The position numbers and the translations under genes were made by a program. Positions 33,721-43,091 of a stretch of 64,000 nucleotides of DNA are shown here, in pieces (the stretch's first letter is position 1; each line of letters begins with the position of its first letter). The notes beneath the pieces were generated by a model that saw nothing but the letters and a program-made list of their open reading frames with translations, ran no database searches and had not been told where the DNA came from. The DNA is from Mycolicibacter sp. MU0102 (GTDB lineage: Bacteria > Actinomycetota > Actinomycetes > Mycobacteriales > Mycobacteriaceae), in NCBI RefSeq assembly GCF_963378105.1, contig NZ_OY726398.1, positions 2,108,001 to 2,172,000 on the forward strand, given 5' to 3'.

Positions 33721-34284
33721 GTGGCACAGAGCTTGGGAGACACCCTCACTGCAGGTAAGAAGCTCGTCAAGGGCGAGTCACTGACCTCCAACAACGGGGC
33801 TTACACCCTGACGCTGCAGGAGGACGGCAACCTGGTGTTGGCGGCGCGGGGCAAAGCGATCTGGGCCTCGGGCACCAACGGCAACGATGTGGTGCGCGCC
33901 GAGGTGCAGGCGGACGGAAACTTCGTCCTGTACACCGCCGACAAGCCGATTTGGCACACCGACACCAAGGGCAAGAAGGACGTCAAGCTGGTTCTGCAGG
34001 ACGACCGCAACTTGGTGCTCTACGCCGCCGACGGCGCGGCCTGGTCCACCAAGACCGAGACCGACGCTCCGCCGCCGGAGGAGCCCAAGGCCGAAGAGGC
34101 TCCGGCTCCCGTGGAGGAGGCCGCACCCGCGGCACGCACCTACACCGTGGTCGCCGGTGACACCCTGTTCGCCATCGCCGAGCGGTTCTACGGTGACGGT
34201 AACAAGTACCCGCAGATCGCGGAGGCCAGCGGTATCGCCAACCCCGACCTGATCCACCCCGGTCAGGAGCTGACGATCCCCTGA
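33721..34284 (+). CDS. B-type mannose lectin fused to LysM
   Basis: The 187-residue protein has an N-terminal bulb-type lectin domain with three repeats of the Q-x-D-x-N-x-V-x-Y kind (QEDGNLVLAARG, QADGNFVLYTAD, QDDRNLVLYAAD). An Ala/Pro/Glu linker follows at about residues 115-140. A C-terminal LysM domain starts YTVVAGDTLFAIAERFYGDG. LysM domains bind peptidoglycan, so it could hold a mannose-binding head at the cell wall. M. smegmatis has a described lectin of this layout. No signal peptide is visible, so the export route is unclear. The start is GTG at 33721, with AAGGGGACAAC upstream. Confidence 0.88.
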   Translation: MAQSLGDTLTAGKKLVKGESLTSNNGAYTLTLQEDGNLVLAARGKAIWASGTNGNDVVRAEVQADGNFVLYTADKPIWHTDTKGKKDVKLVLQDDRNLVLYAADGAAWSTKTETDAPPPEEPKAEEAPAPVEEAAPAARTYTVVAGDTLFAIAERFYGDGNKYPQIAEASGIANPDLIHPGQELTIP

Positions 34285-34301
34285 TCGCCGCGCAACGCCG
34301 C

Positions 34302-34338
34302 CGCGGCGGCCCGGATCCCTTGGGGCCGGGCCGCCGCG
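34302..34338 (+). terminator. 13-bp hairpin after lectin gene
   Basis: The arms 34302-34314 and 34326-34338 are perfectly paired, with an 11-nt loop. It lies 18 bp after the lectin stop, on its coding strand. Confidence 0.65.
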
Positions 34339-34400
34339 CTGCGCCATGGTGGCTTGGTCCGGCCGGACCGAAACCGGCCCTCAACGATAGGAGTCGACGG

Positions 34401-35075
34401 TTGCGCAGGCTCGTTGCGCGGGTGCTGGCGGTGCTGCTGGGGATCGGTGCGACAGTTGCTGGGCCGACGGTCTTTCCGGCCCGGGCTGACGGGGTGCTGG
34501 TGTTCCCGGGGATGGAGATCCGCCAGGACACCCACGTCTGCACGCTCGGCTACGTCGACCCGGTGATGCGGATTGCCTTTACCGCCGGCCATTGCCGGGG
34601 GAGCGGTACCGTCACCGACCGTGGCGGGGCAGTCATCGGCAGGCTGGCGACCTTTCGCGACAACACGCCTAATGGTTCGACCGTCAACACCGACCAGGTG
34701 ATTGCCGACTACGAGTCGATCGTGCTGGCCGACGATGTCGACGTCAACGATGTCCTACCGGGGGGTCTGCGGCTGCAGGCCGGCCCGGACATTGAGCTGA
34801 AACCCGGTGATCCGGTCTGCCACTTCGGCATCGTCACCGGAGAAACCTGCGGCACCGTCGAACGGGTCAACAACGGATGGTTCACGATGACGCGCAGCGT
34901 TCGCAGTCAGCAGGGTGACTCCGGCGGCCCGGTGTATGCGCCGGGCGGCTCTGGTCCGGCCCGAATCGTCGGGCTGTTCAACAGTGTCTGGGGCGAATTC
35001 CCCGCCGCGGTTTCGTGGCCGGCGATCTCGCAGCAGGTCCGCGAAGACGTCGGCGTGCCGACCCCGCTGTCGTGA
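34401..35075 (+). CDS. Exported trypsin-like serine protease (Rv1815-like)
   Basis: The 224-residue protein starts with TTG at 34401, preceded by TAGGAG, with an N-terminal signal sequence (LVARVLAVLLGIGATVAGP, cleaved near FPARADG). The catalytic residues are His in TAGHC, probable Asp in VIADYESIVL, and Ser in QQGDSGGPV. Cysteines at THVCTLG, GHCRG, PVCHF and ETCGT could form two disulfides. Size and position match tuberculosis Rv1815, whose substrate is unknown. The frame is open upstream to 34320, but the signal sequence fits best from the TTG. Its stop overlaps the GTG of the next gene. Confidence 0.87.
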   Translation: MRRLVARVLAVLLGIGATVAGPTVFPARADGVLVFPGMEIRQDTHVCTLGYVDPVMRIAFTAGHCRGSGTVTDRGGAVIGRLATFRDNTPNGSTVNTDQVIADYESIVLADDVDVNDVLPGGLRLQAGPDIELKPGDPVCHFGIVTGETCGTVERVNNGWFTMTRSVRSQQGDSGGPVYAPGGSGPARIVGLFNSVWGEFPAAVSWPAISQQVREDVGVPTPLS

Positions 35076-35572
35076 CCCCGCCGCCTCGCCCGCCCAACCA
35101 GATCGCCTGGGTCACAGGCGATCTCGATGCCACCGAGTCCACGCTGACCGCGTTGCTCGGCGTGCGCAAATGGATCCGTATGCCCGGCGTGCACTTCGCC
35201 CCGGACACTTGCAGCTACCTGGGCGAGCCGGCTGATTTCGTCGCCGACATCGCGCTGAGCTACGTCGGTGACATGCAGTTGGAGCTGATCGCACCGGTAC
35301 GTGGACGCAGCCTCTACGACGACTTCCTCCGTGCCCACGGGCCGGGCCTGCACCATGTCTGCATCGAGGCCGAGGACCCCGAAAATTTCGACGTTATGCT
35401 GAACGACACCGCCGAGCAGGACGCCCAGGTGGTTGCCCGGGGCGTGATGCCCGGCGGCATGCAATTCGCGTACGTCTCAGCTCCGGAAGCCGGCATCCCC
35501 TACCTGGAGATCGCCTACATCCCAGCCGAGATCCGAGCGGTGTTTGACTACATCAAACAGGAGCAGCGGTAA
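35072..35572 (+). CDS. VOC (glyoxalase/dioxygenase-fold) protein
   Basis: The 166-residue protein is made from two beta-alpha-beta-beta-beta modules. NQIAWVTGDLDATESTL is the first, and LHHVCIEAEDPENFD the second; the metal-ligand positions could be Glu/His in QLELIAP and LHHVCI. VOC proteins act as lyases, epimerases or dioxygenases, and no substrate can be assigned. GTG at 35072 overlaps the protease stop. About 50 bp separate it from the flavoprotein gene, and the pair could be functionally linked. Confidence 0.8.
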   Translation: MTPPPRPPNQIAWVTGDLDATESTLTALLGVRKWIRMPGVHFAPDTCSYLGEPADFVADIALSYVGDMQLELIAPVRGRSLYDDFLRAHGPGLHHVCIEAEDPENFDVMLNDTAEQDAQVVARGVMPGGMQFAYVSAPEAGIPYLEIAYIPAEIRAVFDYIKQEQR

Positions 35573-35624
35573 CCACCGCAGCGGCGCCGATGTCCAGCGC
35601 CGGCGACATAGAGGAGTGGCGGCA

Positions 35625-37076
35625 ATGAGCACCCAGATCCCGGACACCACCAGTGCCGAAACGGTTTCGGAGTGGTCCGACGAGTTCGACGTCGTGGTGA
35701 TCGGCTTCGGCATCGGTGGCGGCTGCGCGGCCGTCACGGCGGCGGCAGCCGGGGCCCGGGTCCTGGTGCTGGAGCGGGCCGCCGAGGCCGGCGGCACCAC
35801 CGCCATGGCAGGCGGCCACTTCTATCTCGGCGGCGGCACCGCGGTCCAGCAGGCCACCGGGCATGCCGACACGGCGGACGAGATGTACAAGTACCTCGTC
35901 GCGGTGTCGCGCGAACCCGAGCATGACAAGATCCGGGCCTACTGTGACGGCAGCGTCGAGCACTTCAACTGGCTTGAAGACCTTGGAATTGCGTTTGAGC
36001 GCAGTTACTACCCGGAGAAGGCGGTGATCCAGCCCAACACCGAGGGGCTGATGTTCACCGGCAACGAGAAGGTGTGGCCGTTCCTGAACGAGGCCGTTCC
36101 GGCGCCGCGCGGGCACAAGGTTCCGGTGCCCGGTGACACCCAGGGCGCCAAGATGGCAATCGACCTGCTGCTCAAGCGGGCCGACGACCTCGGGGTGACG
36201 ATCCGCTACGAAACCGGCGCCACCGGGCTGGTCACCGACGCCTCCGGTGCCGTCGTGGGTGTCACGTGGAAGCACTTCACCGAAAGCGGTGTGATCAAAG
36301 CGAAGTCGGTGGTGATTGCCGCCGGTGGCTTCGTGATGAACCCGGAGATGGTCGCCCAGTACACGCCGAAGCTGGCCGAGAAGCCGTTCGTGCTGGGCAA
36401 CACCTACGACGACGGACTGGGCATCCGGATGGGGATGTCGGCAGGCGGCGCCACCAAGCACATGGACCAGATATTCATCACCGCACCGGTCTACCCGCCC
36501 TCGATCCTGCTGACCGGCATCATCGTCAACAAAGAGGGCAAGCGCTTTGTCGCCGAGGACTCCTACCACTCGCGCACGTCGGGATTCGTCATGGACCAGC
36601 CCGACAGCGCGGCCTTCCTGATCGTCGACGAGGCCCACATGCGCAAGCCGCAGGTGCCCTTGGTTCCGCTGATCGACGGATGGGAGACCGTACCGGAAAT
36701 GGAAGCCGCACTGGGCATTCCGGAAGGAAACCTGGTGGCGACCCTGGACCGCTACAACACGTACGCGGCACAGGGACAGGACCCCGACTTCCACAAGCAG
36801 CCGCCGTTCCTGACGGCGCAGGACACCGGACCGTGGGGCGCGTTCGACCTGACGCTGGGCAAGGCCGTGTACGCCGGATTCACCATCGGCGGGCTGGCGA
36901 CCTCGGTGGACGGCGAAGTGTTGCGCAGTGACGGCCAGCCGATCCCGGGCCTCTACGCCGCCGGGGCCTGCGCGGCCAACATCGCCCAGGACGGCAAGGG
37001 CTATGCCAGCGGCACCCAGTTGGGGGAGGGCTCGTTCTTCGGGCGCCGCGCCGGGGCGCACGCGGCGGCTCGCTAG
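35625..37076 (+). CDS. FAD-dependent oxidoreductase (Rv1817-like, ketosteroid dehydrogenase/fumarate reductase family)
   Basis: The 483-residue flavoprotein starts with ATG at 35625 after GAGGAGTGG. VVVIGFGIGGGCAAVTAA (about residues 23-40) is the FAD dinucleotide fold, LERAAEAGGTTAMAGG the second FAD contact, and GLYAAGACAANIA with GKGYASGTQLGEG the C-terminal FAD-binding end. This layout is shared by 3-ketosteroid delta-1-dehydrogenases and fumarate reductase-like proteins. It corresponds in order to Rv1817; its substrate is unknown. It ends 3 bp from the convergent bacA gene. Confidence 0.88.
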   Translation: MSTQIPDTTSAETVSEWSDEFDVVVIGFGIGGGCAAVTAAAAGARVLVLERAAEAGGTTAMAGGHFYLGGGTAVQQATGHADTADEMYKYLVAVSREPEHDKIRAYCDGSVEHFNWLEDLGIAFERSYYPEKAVIQPNTEGLMFTGNEKVWPFLNEAVPAPRGHKVPVPGDTQGAKMAIDLLLKRADDLGVTIRYETGATGLVTDASGAVVGVTWKHFTESGVIKAKSVVIAAGGFVMNPEMVAQYTPKLAEKPFVLGNTYDDGLGIRMGMSAGGATKHMDQIFITAPVYPPSILLTGIIVNKEGKRFVAEDSYHSRTSGFVMDQPDSAAFLIVDEAHMRKPQVPLVPLIDGWETVPEMEAALGIPEGNLVATLDRYNTYAAQGQDPDFHKQPPFLTAQDTGPWGAFDLTLGKAVYAGFTIGGLATSVDGEVLRSDGQPIPGLYAAGACAANIAQDGKGYASGTQLGEGSFFGRRAGAHAAAR

Positions 37077-37079
37077 CGG

Positions 37080-39020
37080 CTAGACCGGACTGAGGTCCCA
37101 GCGGCCCTGGCCGCGCAGCTCCAGCACGTGCTTGTGGTGCTGGCGCACCGTGTGCCGGTGGCTCACGCTGACCAGGATGGTGTCGGGCAGCTCGGAGCGC
37201 AGCAGCCGATACAGCGTCAACTCCAGTCCTTCGTCGAGCGCCGACGTCGACTCGTCGAGGAACGCAGCCCTGGGGCGCGTCAACAGGAGCCGGGCGAACG
37301 CCACCCGCTGCTGCTCACCGGGCGAGAGCACCTTGGCCCAATCCTCGACGTCGTCGAGCCGGTCGACCAAGTTAGGCAGTGACACCTTCGTCAACGCCTC
37401 GGTGATCTCCGCGTCGGCGACCTCGCCGACCTCCAGCGGGTAGGACACCACCGCGCGCAGATCACCCAGTGGGATGTAGGGCAGCTGCGAGATGAACATC
37501 GTGGCGTTGACCGCATCGGGGCGCCGCAGGGTTCCCGACGCGTACGGCCACAACTGGGCCAGGCTGCGCAGCAGTGTCGTCTTGCCGCTGCCGGACGGTC
37601 CGGCGATCATCAGCGCGTCACCGATGCTCAGCTGCACGTCGAGCGCCTCGATCAGCGGGACGCCCTCGGGGGTGCGCACCTCGACGCCCTCGAGGGCCAC
37701 CGTGCCGTCCGGGCTGGGCTTGACCAGCAGCTCGGGAAGGTCCCGGGCCTCGCGGTTGGCTTCCACCAGCCCGTGCAGACGAATGATCGAGGCACGGTAG
37801 CCGGCGAAGTTGTCGTAGGCGTTGCGGAAGAACGACAGGGAGTCCGAGATGTTGCCGAACGCCGACGCGGTCTGCGCCACCCCTCCGAACATGATCTGTC
37901 CGGAGAACAGCCGCGGCGCCTGAATCACCCAGGGCAACGGCACGATCGCCTGGCTCACCGACAGGTTCCAGCCCGAGAACCCGATGGTCCGGTTCACGAA
38001 CTTCAGATAGTTGGCGATGATCGCGCGGAACCGCGTCCGCAGCTGGACCCGCTCGGCCAGCTCGCCCCGATAGAACGCCACCGACTCGGCGGCGTCGCGC
38101 ACCCGCACCAGCGCATACCGGAAGGCGGCGTTGGTGAGCTCATTGCGGAAGCTCAACCGGATCAGGGGCCGGCCGATCCAGAACGCGACGATGGTCGCGA
38201 TGGCCACGTAGACCAGGACGATCAAGAACATCGCCCGCGGAATGTCGAGCCCGAACACGGTCAGCGTGCCCGACAGGTTCCACAGGATGGCGGTGAACGA
38301 CACCACCGTGACCATGGACTGCACGGCGCCGAACAACAGCGTGCTGCCGGTGCCGTTGGCCGGGGCGTTGACGTTGGCGCCATTGCCCGCGGTGAAGATG
38401 TCGATGTCCTGCTGAATACGCTGGTCGGGGTTGTCGATCGCGCCTTCGATGGCTTCGCCGACAGCGGGGTCCAGCGGTGTCTTGACGAAGTGGGCCCGGT
38501 AGTAGGCCCGCCCGTCCAACCAGTCCCCGGTCAGTCGCTCGGTGAGCCAGATGCGCCAATTCACCATGAAGTGCTGGGTCAGATAGATGTCGAGCATCAC
38601 CCGCGCCACGTGCAGCACGGCCATCAGGCTGAAGATGCCGATCGACATCCAGAATCCATGTACGCCCGACGCTTTGATGGCCTCGTCGCCCCCGGCGGCG
38701 CCTTGGAAGGCGGTCTGCAGCGACGAATACATGTCGTTGCCCTGGAAGCTGAACAGCACGTTGAGCCGGACCGCGGTGATCACCGACAGCAGCAGCACAC
38801 CCAGCATCAGCCAGACCCGGAGGCTGTCCCGCCCGGTGAAGTAGGCGCCGCTGATCTCCCAGAACTGGCGTCCCCATCGGGTGCTGACCCGCAGCAGGGC
38901 CGCCACGGCCAGCACGCTGACCGCGCTGATGGTCCAGGCCAGCGCGATCCACACCAGAGAATCGGGCAGGGCATGCGCCCAGTCGATGGACGGCTTGAAC
39001 ACCTTCGAGTCCACTGCCAC
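37080..39020 (-). CDS. bacA: BacA-like ABC transporter (Rv1819c homologue)
   Basis: The 646-residue fused ABC exporter-fold protein has an N-terminal SbmA/BacA-type membrane domain (DWAHALPDSLVWIALAWT, helices to about residue 400) followed by a nucleotide-binding domain with Walker A GPSGSGKTT at about 474 and signature LSPGEQQRVAFA. In tuberculosis this protein imports vitamin B12 and antimicrobial peptides. GTG at 39020 follows GAAGGAGAT and gives the family length; the frame is open further but that part is antisense to secA2. It is divergent from secA2. Confidence 0.93.
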   Translation of the reverse strand: MAVDSKVFKPSIDWAHALPDSLVWIALAWTISAVSVLAVAALLRVSTRWGRQFWEISGAYFTGRDSLRVWLMLGVLLLSVITAVRLNVLFSFQGNDMYSSLQTAFQGAAGGDEAIKASGVHGFWMSIGIFSLMAVLHVARVMLDIYLTQHFMVNWRIWLTERLTGDWLDGRAYYRAHFVKTPLDPAVGEAIEGAIDNPDQRIQQDIDIFTAGNGANVNAPANGTGSTLLFGAVQSMVTVVSFTAILWNLSGTLTVFGLDIPRAMFLIVLVYVAIATIVAFWIGRPLIRLSFRNELTNAAFRYALVRVRDAAESVAFYRGELAERVQLRTRFRAIIANYLKFVNRTIGFSGWNLSVSQAIVPLPWVIQAPRLFSGQIMFGGVAQTASAFGNISDSLSFFRNAYDNFAGYRASIIRLHGLVEANREARDLPELLVKPSPDGTVALEGVEVRTPEGVPLIEALDVQLSIGDALMIAGPSGSGKTTLLRSLAQLWPYASGTLRRPDAVNATMFISQLPYIPLGDLRAVVSYPLEVGEVADAEITEALTKVSLPNLVDRLDDVEDWAKVLSPGEQQRVAFARLLLTRPRAAFLDESTSALDEGLELTLYRLLRSELPDTILVSVSHRHTVRQHHKHVLELRGQGRWDLSPV

Positions 39021-39141
39021 ATCTCCTTCACCGCCGAATCGACGTGCCGGCCGGTAGATCAAAAATCCCGTGCGAAACCTACCGCGTAGCGCGGCGCGGC
39101 GTCGGATGAGCACCGCCAAAGCAGCCCGGTACCGTTGTGCT

Positions 39142-41511
39142 GTGGCTAACACCTCCAAGACTGTCTCCGCAACGCGAACCAAGTCGGGTCGGCTCAGCGG
39201 GAAATTCTGGAAACTGCTGGGCGCCAGCACCGAGAAGAACCAGAGCCGTTCGATGGCCGAGGTCACCGCGGCCGGCGAGTACGCCAAGAAGGCCGCTGGG
39301 CTCGACGACGAGCAGCTGCGCAAAGCCGCGCAACTGCTCAAACTCAAGGAGCTGGCCGATTCCTCGGACATCCCGCAGTTCTTGGCGATCGCCCGCGAAG
39401 CCGCCGAGCGCAGCATCGGGCAGCGTCCGTTCGATGTTCAGCTGCAGGGCGCGCTGCGGATGCTGGCCGGCGATGTGGTCGAGATGGCCACCGGTGAAGG
39501 CAAGACCCTCTCCGGTGCGATCGCGGCCGCGGGTTACGCCATCGGTGGCCGGCACGTGCACGTGGTCACCATCAACGACTACCTCGCGCGTCGTGACGCC
39601 GAATGGATGGGCCCGCTGCTGGAGGCCCTGGGGGTCACCGTCGGGTGGATCACCGAAGACTCCACGGCGGCCGAGCGCCGCGCCGCTTACAAGTGCGACG
39701 TCACCTATGCGTCGATCAACGAGATCGGCTTCGACGTGCTGCGTGACCAGCTGGTCACCGATGTCGATGATTTGGTCTCGCCCAACCCGGATGTGGCGCT
39801 GATCGACGAGGCCGACTCGGTGTTGGTCGACGAGGCGCTGGTGCCGTTGGTTCTGGCCGGCACGACGCACCGGGAGACACCCCGGATGGAGATCGTTGAG
39901 CTGGTCGGACGGCTCAAGCCCGGAGTGGACTACGACTCCGACGAGGACCGGCGCAACATCCACCTGACCGAGGTGGGCGCGAACAAAGTCGAGAAGGCAC
40001 TCGGTGGTATCGACCTGTACTCCGAGGAGCACGTGGTCTCCACGCTGACCGAGGTCAACGTCGCCCTGCACGCCCACGTGCTGCTGCAGCGCGACGTGCA
40101 CTACATCGTCCGCGACGGCAAGGTGCAGTTGATCAACGCTTCGCGCGGTCGGATCGCCACGCTGCAGCGCTGGCCGGACGGCCTGCAGGCCGCGGTGGAG
40201 GCCAAGGAGGGCATCGAGACGACCGAGACCGGCGAGGTGCTCGACACCATCACGGTGCAGGCGCTGGTCAATCGGTATCCGACCGTGTGCGGTATGACCG
40301 GTACGGCGTTGGCGGCCGGCGAGCAGTTGCGGCAGTTCTATCAATTGGGGGTCTCGCCGATCCCGCCGAACATGCCCAACATCCGCGAAGACGAGGCGGA
40401 CCGGGTCTACATCACCGCTGCGGCCAAGAACGACGCCATCGTCGCCCACATTGTCGAGGTGCACGCCACCGGGCAACCGGTGCTGGTCGGCACCCACGAC
40501 GTCGCCGAGTCCGAGGAACTGTACGAGCGGCTGCGTAAGCGCGGTGTCCCGGCGGTGGTCCTCAACGCCAAGAACGACGCCGAAGAGGCCACCGTGATCG
40601 CCGAGGCCGGCAAGCTCGGGGTGGTGACGGTGTCCACCCAGATGGCCGGTCGCGGTACCGACATCCGCCTGGGCGGCTCCGAAGAGGCTGACCATGACGC
40701 GATCGTCGCGCTGGGCGGGCTGCACGTGATCGGCACCGGCCGCCAGCACACGCAGCGCCTCGACAACCAGTTGCGGGGCCGGGCCGGCCGTCAGGGCGAC
40801 CCGGGTTCGTCGGTGTTCTTCTCCAGTTGGGAAGACGATGTCGCCGCGACCAACCTGGAAGCCAACAAGCTGCCGATGGAGACCGATCAGGAAAGCGGCG
40901 ACGGCCGGATCGTGAGCCCCAAGGCCTCGGGTCTGCTCGACCATGCGCAGCGCATCGCCGAGGGCAAGCTGCTCGACATCCACGCCAACACCTGGCGGTA
41001 CAACCAGCTGATCGCCCAGCAGCGCACCATCATCGTGGAGCGGCGCAACACGCTGTTGTCCACCCCGGCGGCGCGCGAGGAGCTGGCCGAGCTCACCCCG
41101 AAGCGCTACGCGGAATTGAAGGCGCAGCTGGGGCAGAACGGGGAGGACGGCGAAGCCAAGCTGGAGAAGATCTGCCGGCTGATCATGCTCTACCATCTGG
41201 ACCGCGGCTGGGCCGACCACCTCGCGTACCTGGCCGACATCCGGGAGAGCATCCACCTGCGCGCGCTGGGCCGGCAGAACCCGCTCGACGAGTTCCACCG
41301 GTTGGCGCTTGACGCGTTCGCCTCGCTGGCCGCTGACGCCATCGAGGCGTCCCAGCAGACGCTGGAGACCTCCGATTCGATCGAGTCCGAGCCGGGAATC
41401 GATCTGTCGAAGCTGGCGCGGCCCACCTCGACGTGGACCTACATGGTCCGGGACAACCCGCTGAGCGACGACAGCATGGACGCGCTGAGTCTGCCCGGGA
41501 TCTTCCGCTAG
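39142..41511 (+). CDS. secA2: Accessory secretory ATPase SecA2
   Basis: The 789-residue SecA2 lacks the C-terminal zinc-binding tail of SecA1, as is normal. Walker A TGEGKT is at about 117-122, the DEAD-like LIDEADSVL follows, and the motor signature QMAGRGTDIRLGG is present. SecA2 exports a small group of proteins, including SodA and some lipoproteins, in mycobacteria. I choose GTG at 39142, which gives a start close to the shorter M. smegmatis form; ATG at 39106 and upstream codons are alternatives. Its stop is 9 bp before pgsA2. Confidence 0.95.
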   Translation: MANTSKTVSATRTKSGRLSGKFWKLLGASTEKNQSRSMAEVTAAGEYAKKAAGLDDEQLRKAAQLLKLKELADSSDIPQFLAIAREAAERSIGQRPFDVQLQGALRMLAGDVVEMATGEGKTLSGAIAAAGYAIGGRHVHVVTINDYLARRDAEWMGPLLEALGVTVGWITEDSTAAERRAAYKCDVTYASINEIGFDVLRDQLVTDVDDLVSPNPDVALIDEADSVLVDEALVPLVLAGTTHRETPRMEIVELVGRLKPGVDYDSDEDRRNIHLTEVGANKVEKALGGIDLYSEEHVVSTLTEVNVALHAHVLLQRDVHYIVRDGKVQLINASRGRIATLQRWPDGLQAAVEAKEGIETTETGEVLDTITVQALVNRYPTVCGMTGTALAAGEQLRQFYQLGVSPIPPNMPNIREDEADRVYITAAAKNDAIVAHIVEVHATGQPVLVGTHDVAESEELYERLRKRGVPAVVLNAKNDAEEATVIAEAGKLGVVTVSTQMAGRGTDIRLGGSEEADHDAIVALGGLHVIGTGRQHTQRLDNQLRGRAGRQGDPGSSVFFSSWEDDVAATNLEANKLPMETDQESGDGRIVSPKASGLLDHAQRIAEGKLLDIHANTWRYNQLIAQQRTIIVERRNTLLSTPAAREELAELTPKRYAELKAQLGQNGEDGEAKLEKICRLIMLYHLDRGWADHLAYLADIRESIHLRALGRQNPLDEFHRLALDAFASLAADAIEASQQTLETSDSIESEPGIDLSKLARPTSTWTYMVRDNPLSDDSMDALSLPGIFR

Positions 41512-41520
41512 GGGGTCGGT

Positions 41521-42123
41521 ATGCCTGCCGGGTCTGGCTCCGATCAACTCCAAGACCGGGTGCTCACGGTGCCCAACGTCATCAGCCTGGCCCGTCTCGG
41601 GTTGATCGGCGTCTTTCTGTACCTGCTGCTGATCGCGCGGGCGGACGGGCCGGCGGTGGCGATTCTGATGCTCAGCGGCGCCTCGGACTGGGCCGATGGC
41701 AAAGTGGCTCGGCTGTTCAACCAGTATTCGAGGCTGGGCGCCCTACTCGATCCGGCGATCGATCGGCTCTACATGATCACAATTCCGGTCGCCTTCGGGG
41801 TGCGCGGACTGGTGCCCTGGGCGATCATCGCAACACTGCTGGCCCGAGACCTGTTGCTGGCCGCCACGCTGCCGGTGCTGCGTAGCCGGGGACTGACCGC
41901 GCTGCCGGTGACCTACATCGGCAAGGCGGGCACGTTCGCGCTGATGTCAGCGTTTCCGCTGATCCTGTTGGGACAGTGGGATCAGCTGTGGAGCCGGGTG
42001 GTGCTCTCGGCCGGATGGGGTTTCCTGATCTGGGGCCTGGGTATGTACCTGTGGGCGTTCGTGCTGTACCTGATCCACGTGAGACTGGCGGTCCGGACCA
42101 TGCCCAAGGTTGCTGGTGACTGA
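41521..42123 (+). CDS. pgsA2: CDP-alcohol phosphatidyltransferase (PgsA2-like)
   Basis: The 200-residue integral membrane protein has the complete CDP-alcohol phosphotransferase motif: D-G-K-V-A-R, eight residues, G-x3-D-x3-D (within DGKVARLFNQYSRLGALLDP and AIDR). Its name follows tuberculosis Rv1822. It transfers a phosphatidyl group from CDP-diacylglycerol, probably to glycerol-phosphate or to phosphatidylglycerol (cardiolipin), but the exact acceptor is unknown. It is immediately downstream of secA2 and overlaps the DUF881 gene start. Confidence 0.9.
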   Translation: MPAGSGSDQLQDRVLTVPNVISLARLGLIGVFLYLLLIARADGPAVAILMLSGASDWADGKVARLFNQYSRLGALLDPAIDRLYMITIPVAFGVRGLVPWAIIATLLARDLLLAATLPVLRSRGLTALPVTYIGKAGTFALMSAFPLILLGQWDQLWSRVVLSAGWGFLIWGLGMYLWAFVLYLIHVRLAVRTMPKVAGD

Positions 42124-43045
42124 GCCGTTCTTCGCGCTGAGCGGATACGACTCCCGGGGGGCGGGCGCCCACGAGGCCGGCAGGCCACAGAGATTCGCGG
42201 TGCCGTCGCTGCTGCGCTCCCTGCTGTCCGAACATCTCGACCCCGGCTATGCCGCCGCGGCGGCCAGGCGATCCCGCCGCACCGCGCCCCCGGCGGCCAC
42301 CGCCCGGGTCGCGGGGTGGGCATGGGAGGCGGTGGCGGCGTTGTTGGTGGCGACGGTGTTCGCCGTCGCGGTGGCGCAGGCAAGGTCGGTGGCCCCCGGG
42401 GTGCACGACGCCCAGCAGGTGCTGGCGACGAATGTCCGAGCGGCCGAAGCCGTCACCGGCAGGCTGGCCGACAAACGTGACACCTACTCCAACCGTGTCG
42501 ACGAGCTGCGCCGGCACCGGCTGGCCGACGACGCCCAGGGGCAGCGGGTGTTGGCCGGCCTGGACGCGCTCAGCCTGGAGGCTGCCAGCACGCGGGTGAG
42601 CGGTCCCGGGGTGACCGTCACCGTCACGGACCCCGGCGCCGGGCGAAATCTCTCCGATGCCTCCAAGCAGCGGGTGTCGGGTAGCCAGCAGATCATCTTG
42701 GACCGCGACCTGCAGCTGGTCGTCAACTCGCTGTGGGCCAGCGGAGCCGAGGCGATCGCCGTCGGCGACGTGCGCATCGGCCCGAATGTCACGATCCGGC
42801 AGGCCGGCGGAGCCATCCTGGTCGACAACAAGCCGATCAGCAGTCCTTATGCGCTGCAAGCCATTGGACCGCCAGGCGGACTGCGCGACGCCTTCGACCG
42901 CAGCCCGGGGTTGTACCGGCTACGGCTGTTGGAGGCCTCTTACGGGGTGGTGGTCCGGGTCGACGGCCGCAACTCGGCCGACATCACGCTGCCGGCCGGA
43001 TCGGTGCGAGATGTCCGGTTTGCCAAACAGATAGGGGCATCGTGA
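42116..43045 (+). CDS. DUF881 family membrane-anchored protein (Rv1823-like)
   Basis: The 309-residue protein has one membrane helix near residues 65-90 (VAALLVATVFAVAVAQA), then a coiled region (RLADKRDTYSNRVDEL) and the DUF881 domain with VTVTVTDPGAGRN and IAVGDVRIGPNVTIRQAGG. Start at GTG 42116 overlaps the pgsA2 stop; TTG 42110 is possible. DUF881 genes occur in pairs flanking a small basic protein gene in actinobacteria, close to division and peptidoglycan genes. The function is unknown, but a role at the envelope or septum has been suggested. Confidence 0.85.
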   Translation: MTEPFFALSGYDSRGAGAHEAGRPQRFAVPSLLRSLLSEHLDPGYAAAAARRSRRTAPPAATARVAGWAWEAVAALLVATVFAVAVAQARSVAPGVHDAQQVLATNVRAAEAVTGRLADKRDTYSNRVDELRRHRLADDAQGQRVLAGLDALSLEAASTRVSGPGVTVTVTDPGAGRNLSDASKQRVSGSQQIILDRDLQLVVNSLWASGAEAIAVGDVRIGPNVTIRQAGGAILVDNKPISSPYALQAIGPPGGLRDAFDRSPGLYRLRLLEASYGVVVRVDGRNSADITLPAGSVRDVRFAKQIGAS

Positions 43046-43091
43046 CGCAAGCTTGCAGGGGTCCGGTTCGGGAGGCTGGGGTGATATCTCA

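Noticed and set aside
39079..41553. An 824-codon open frame antisense to secA2
   Set aside because: The plus strand encodes an intact SecA2 with Walker motifs. The antisense product has low-complexity composition and no motif.
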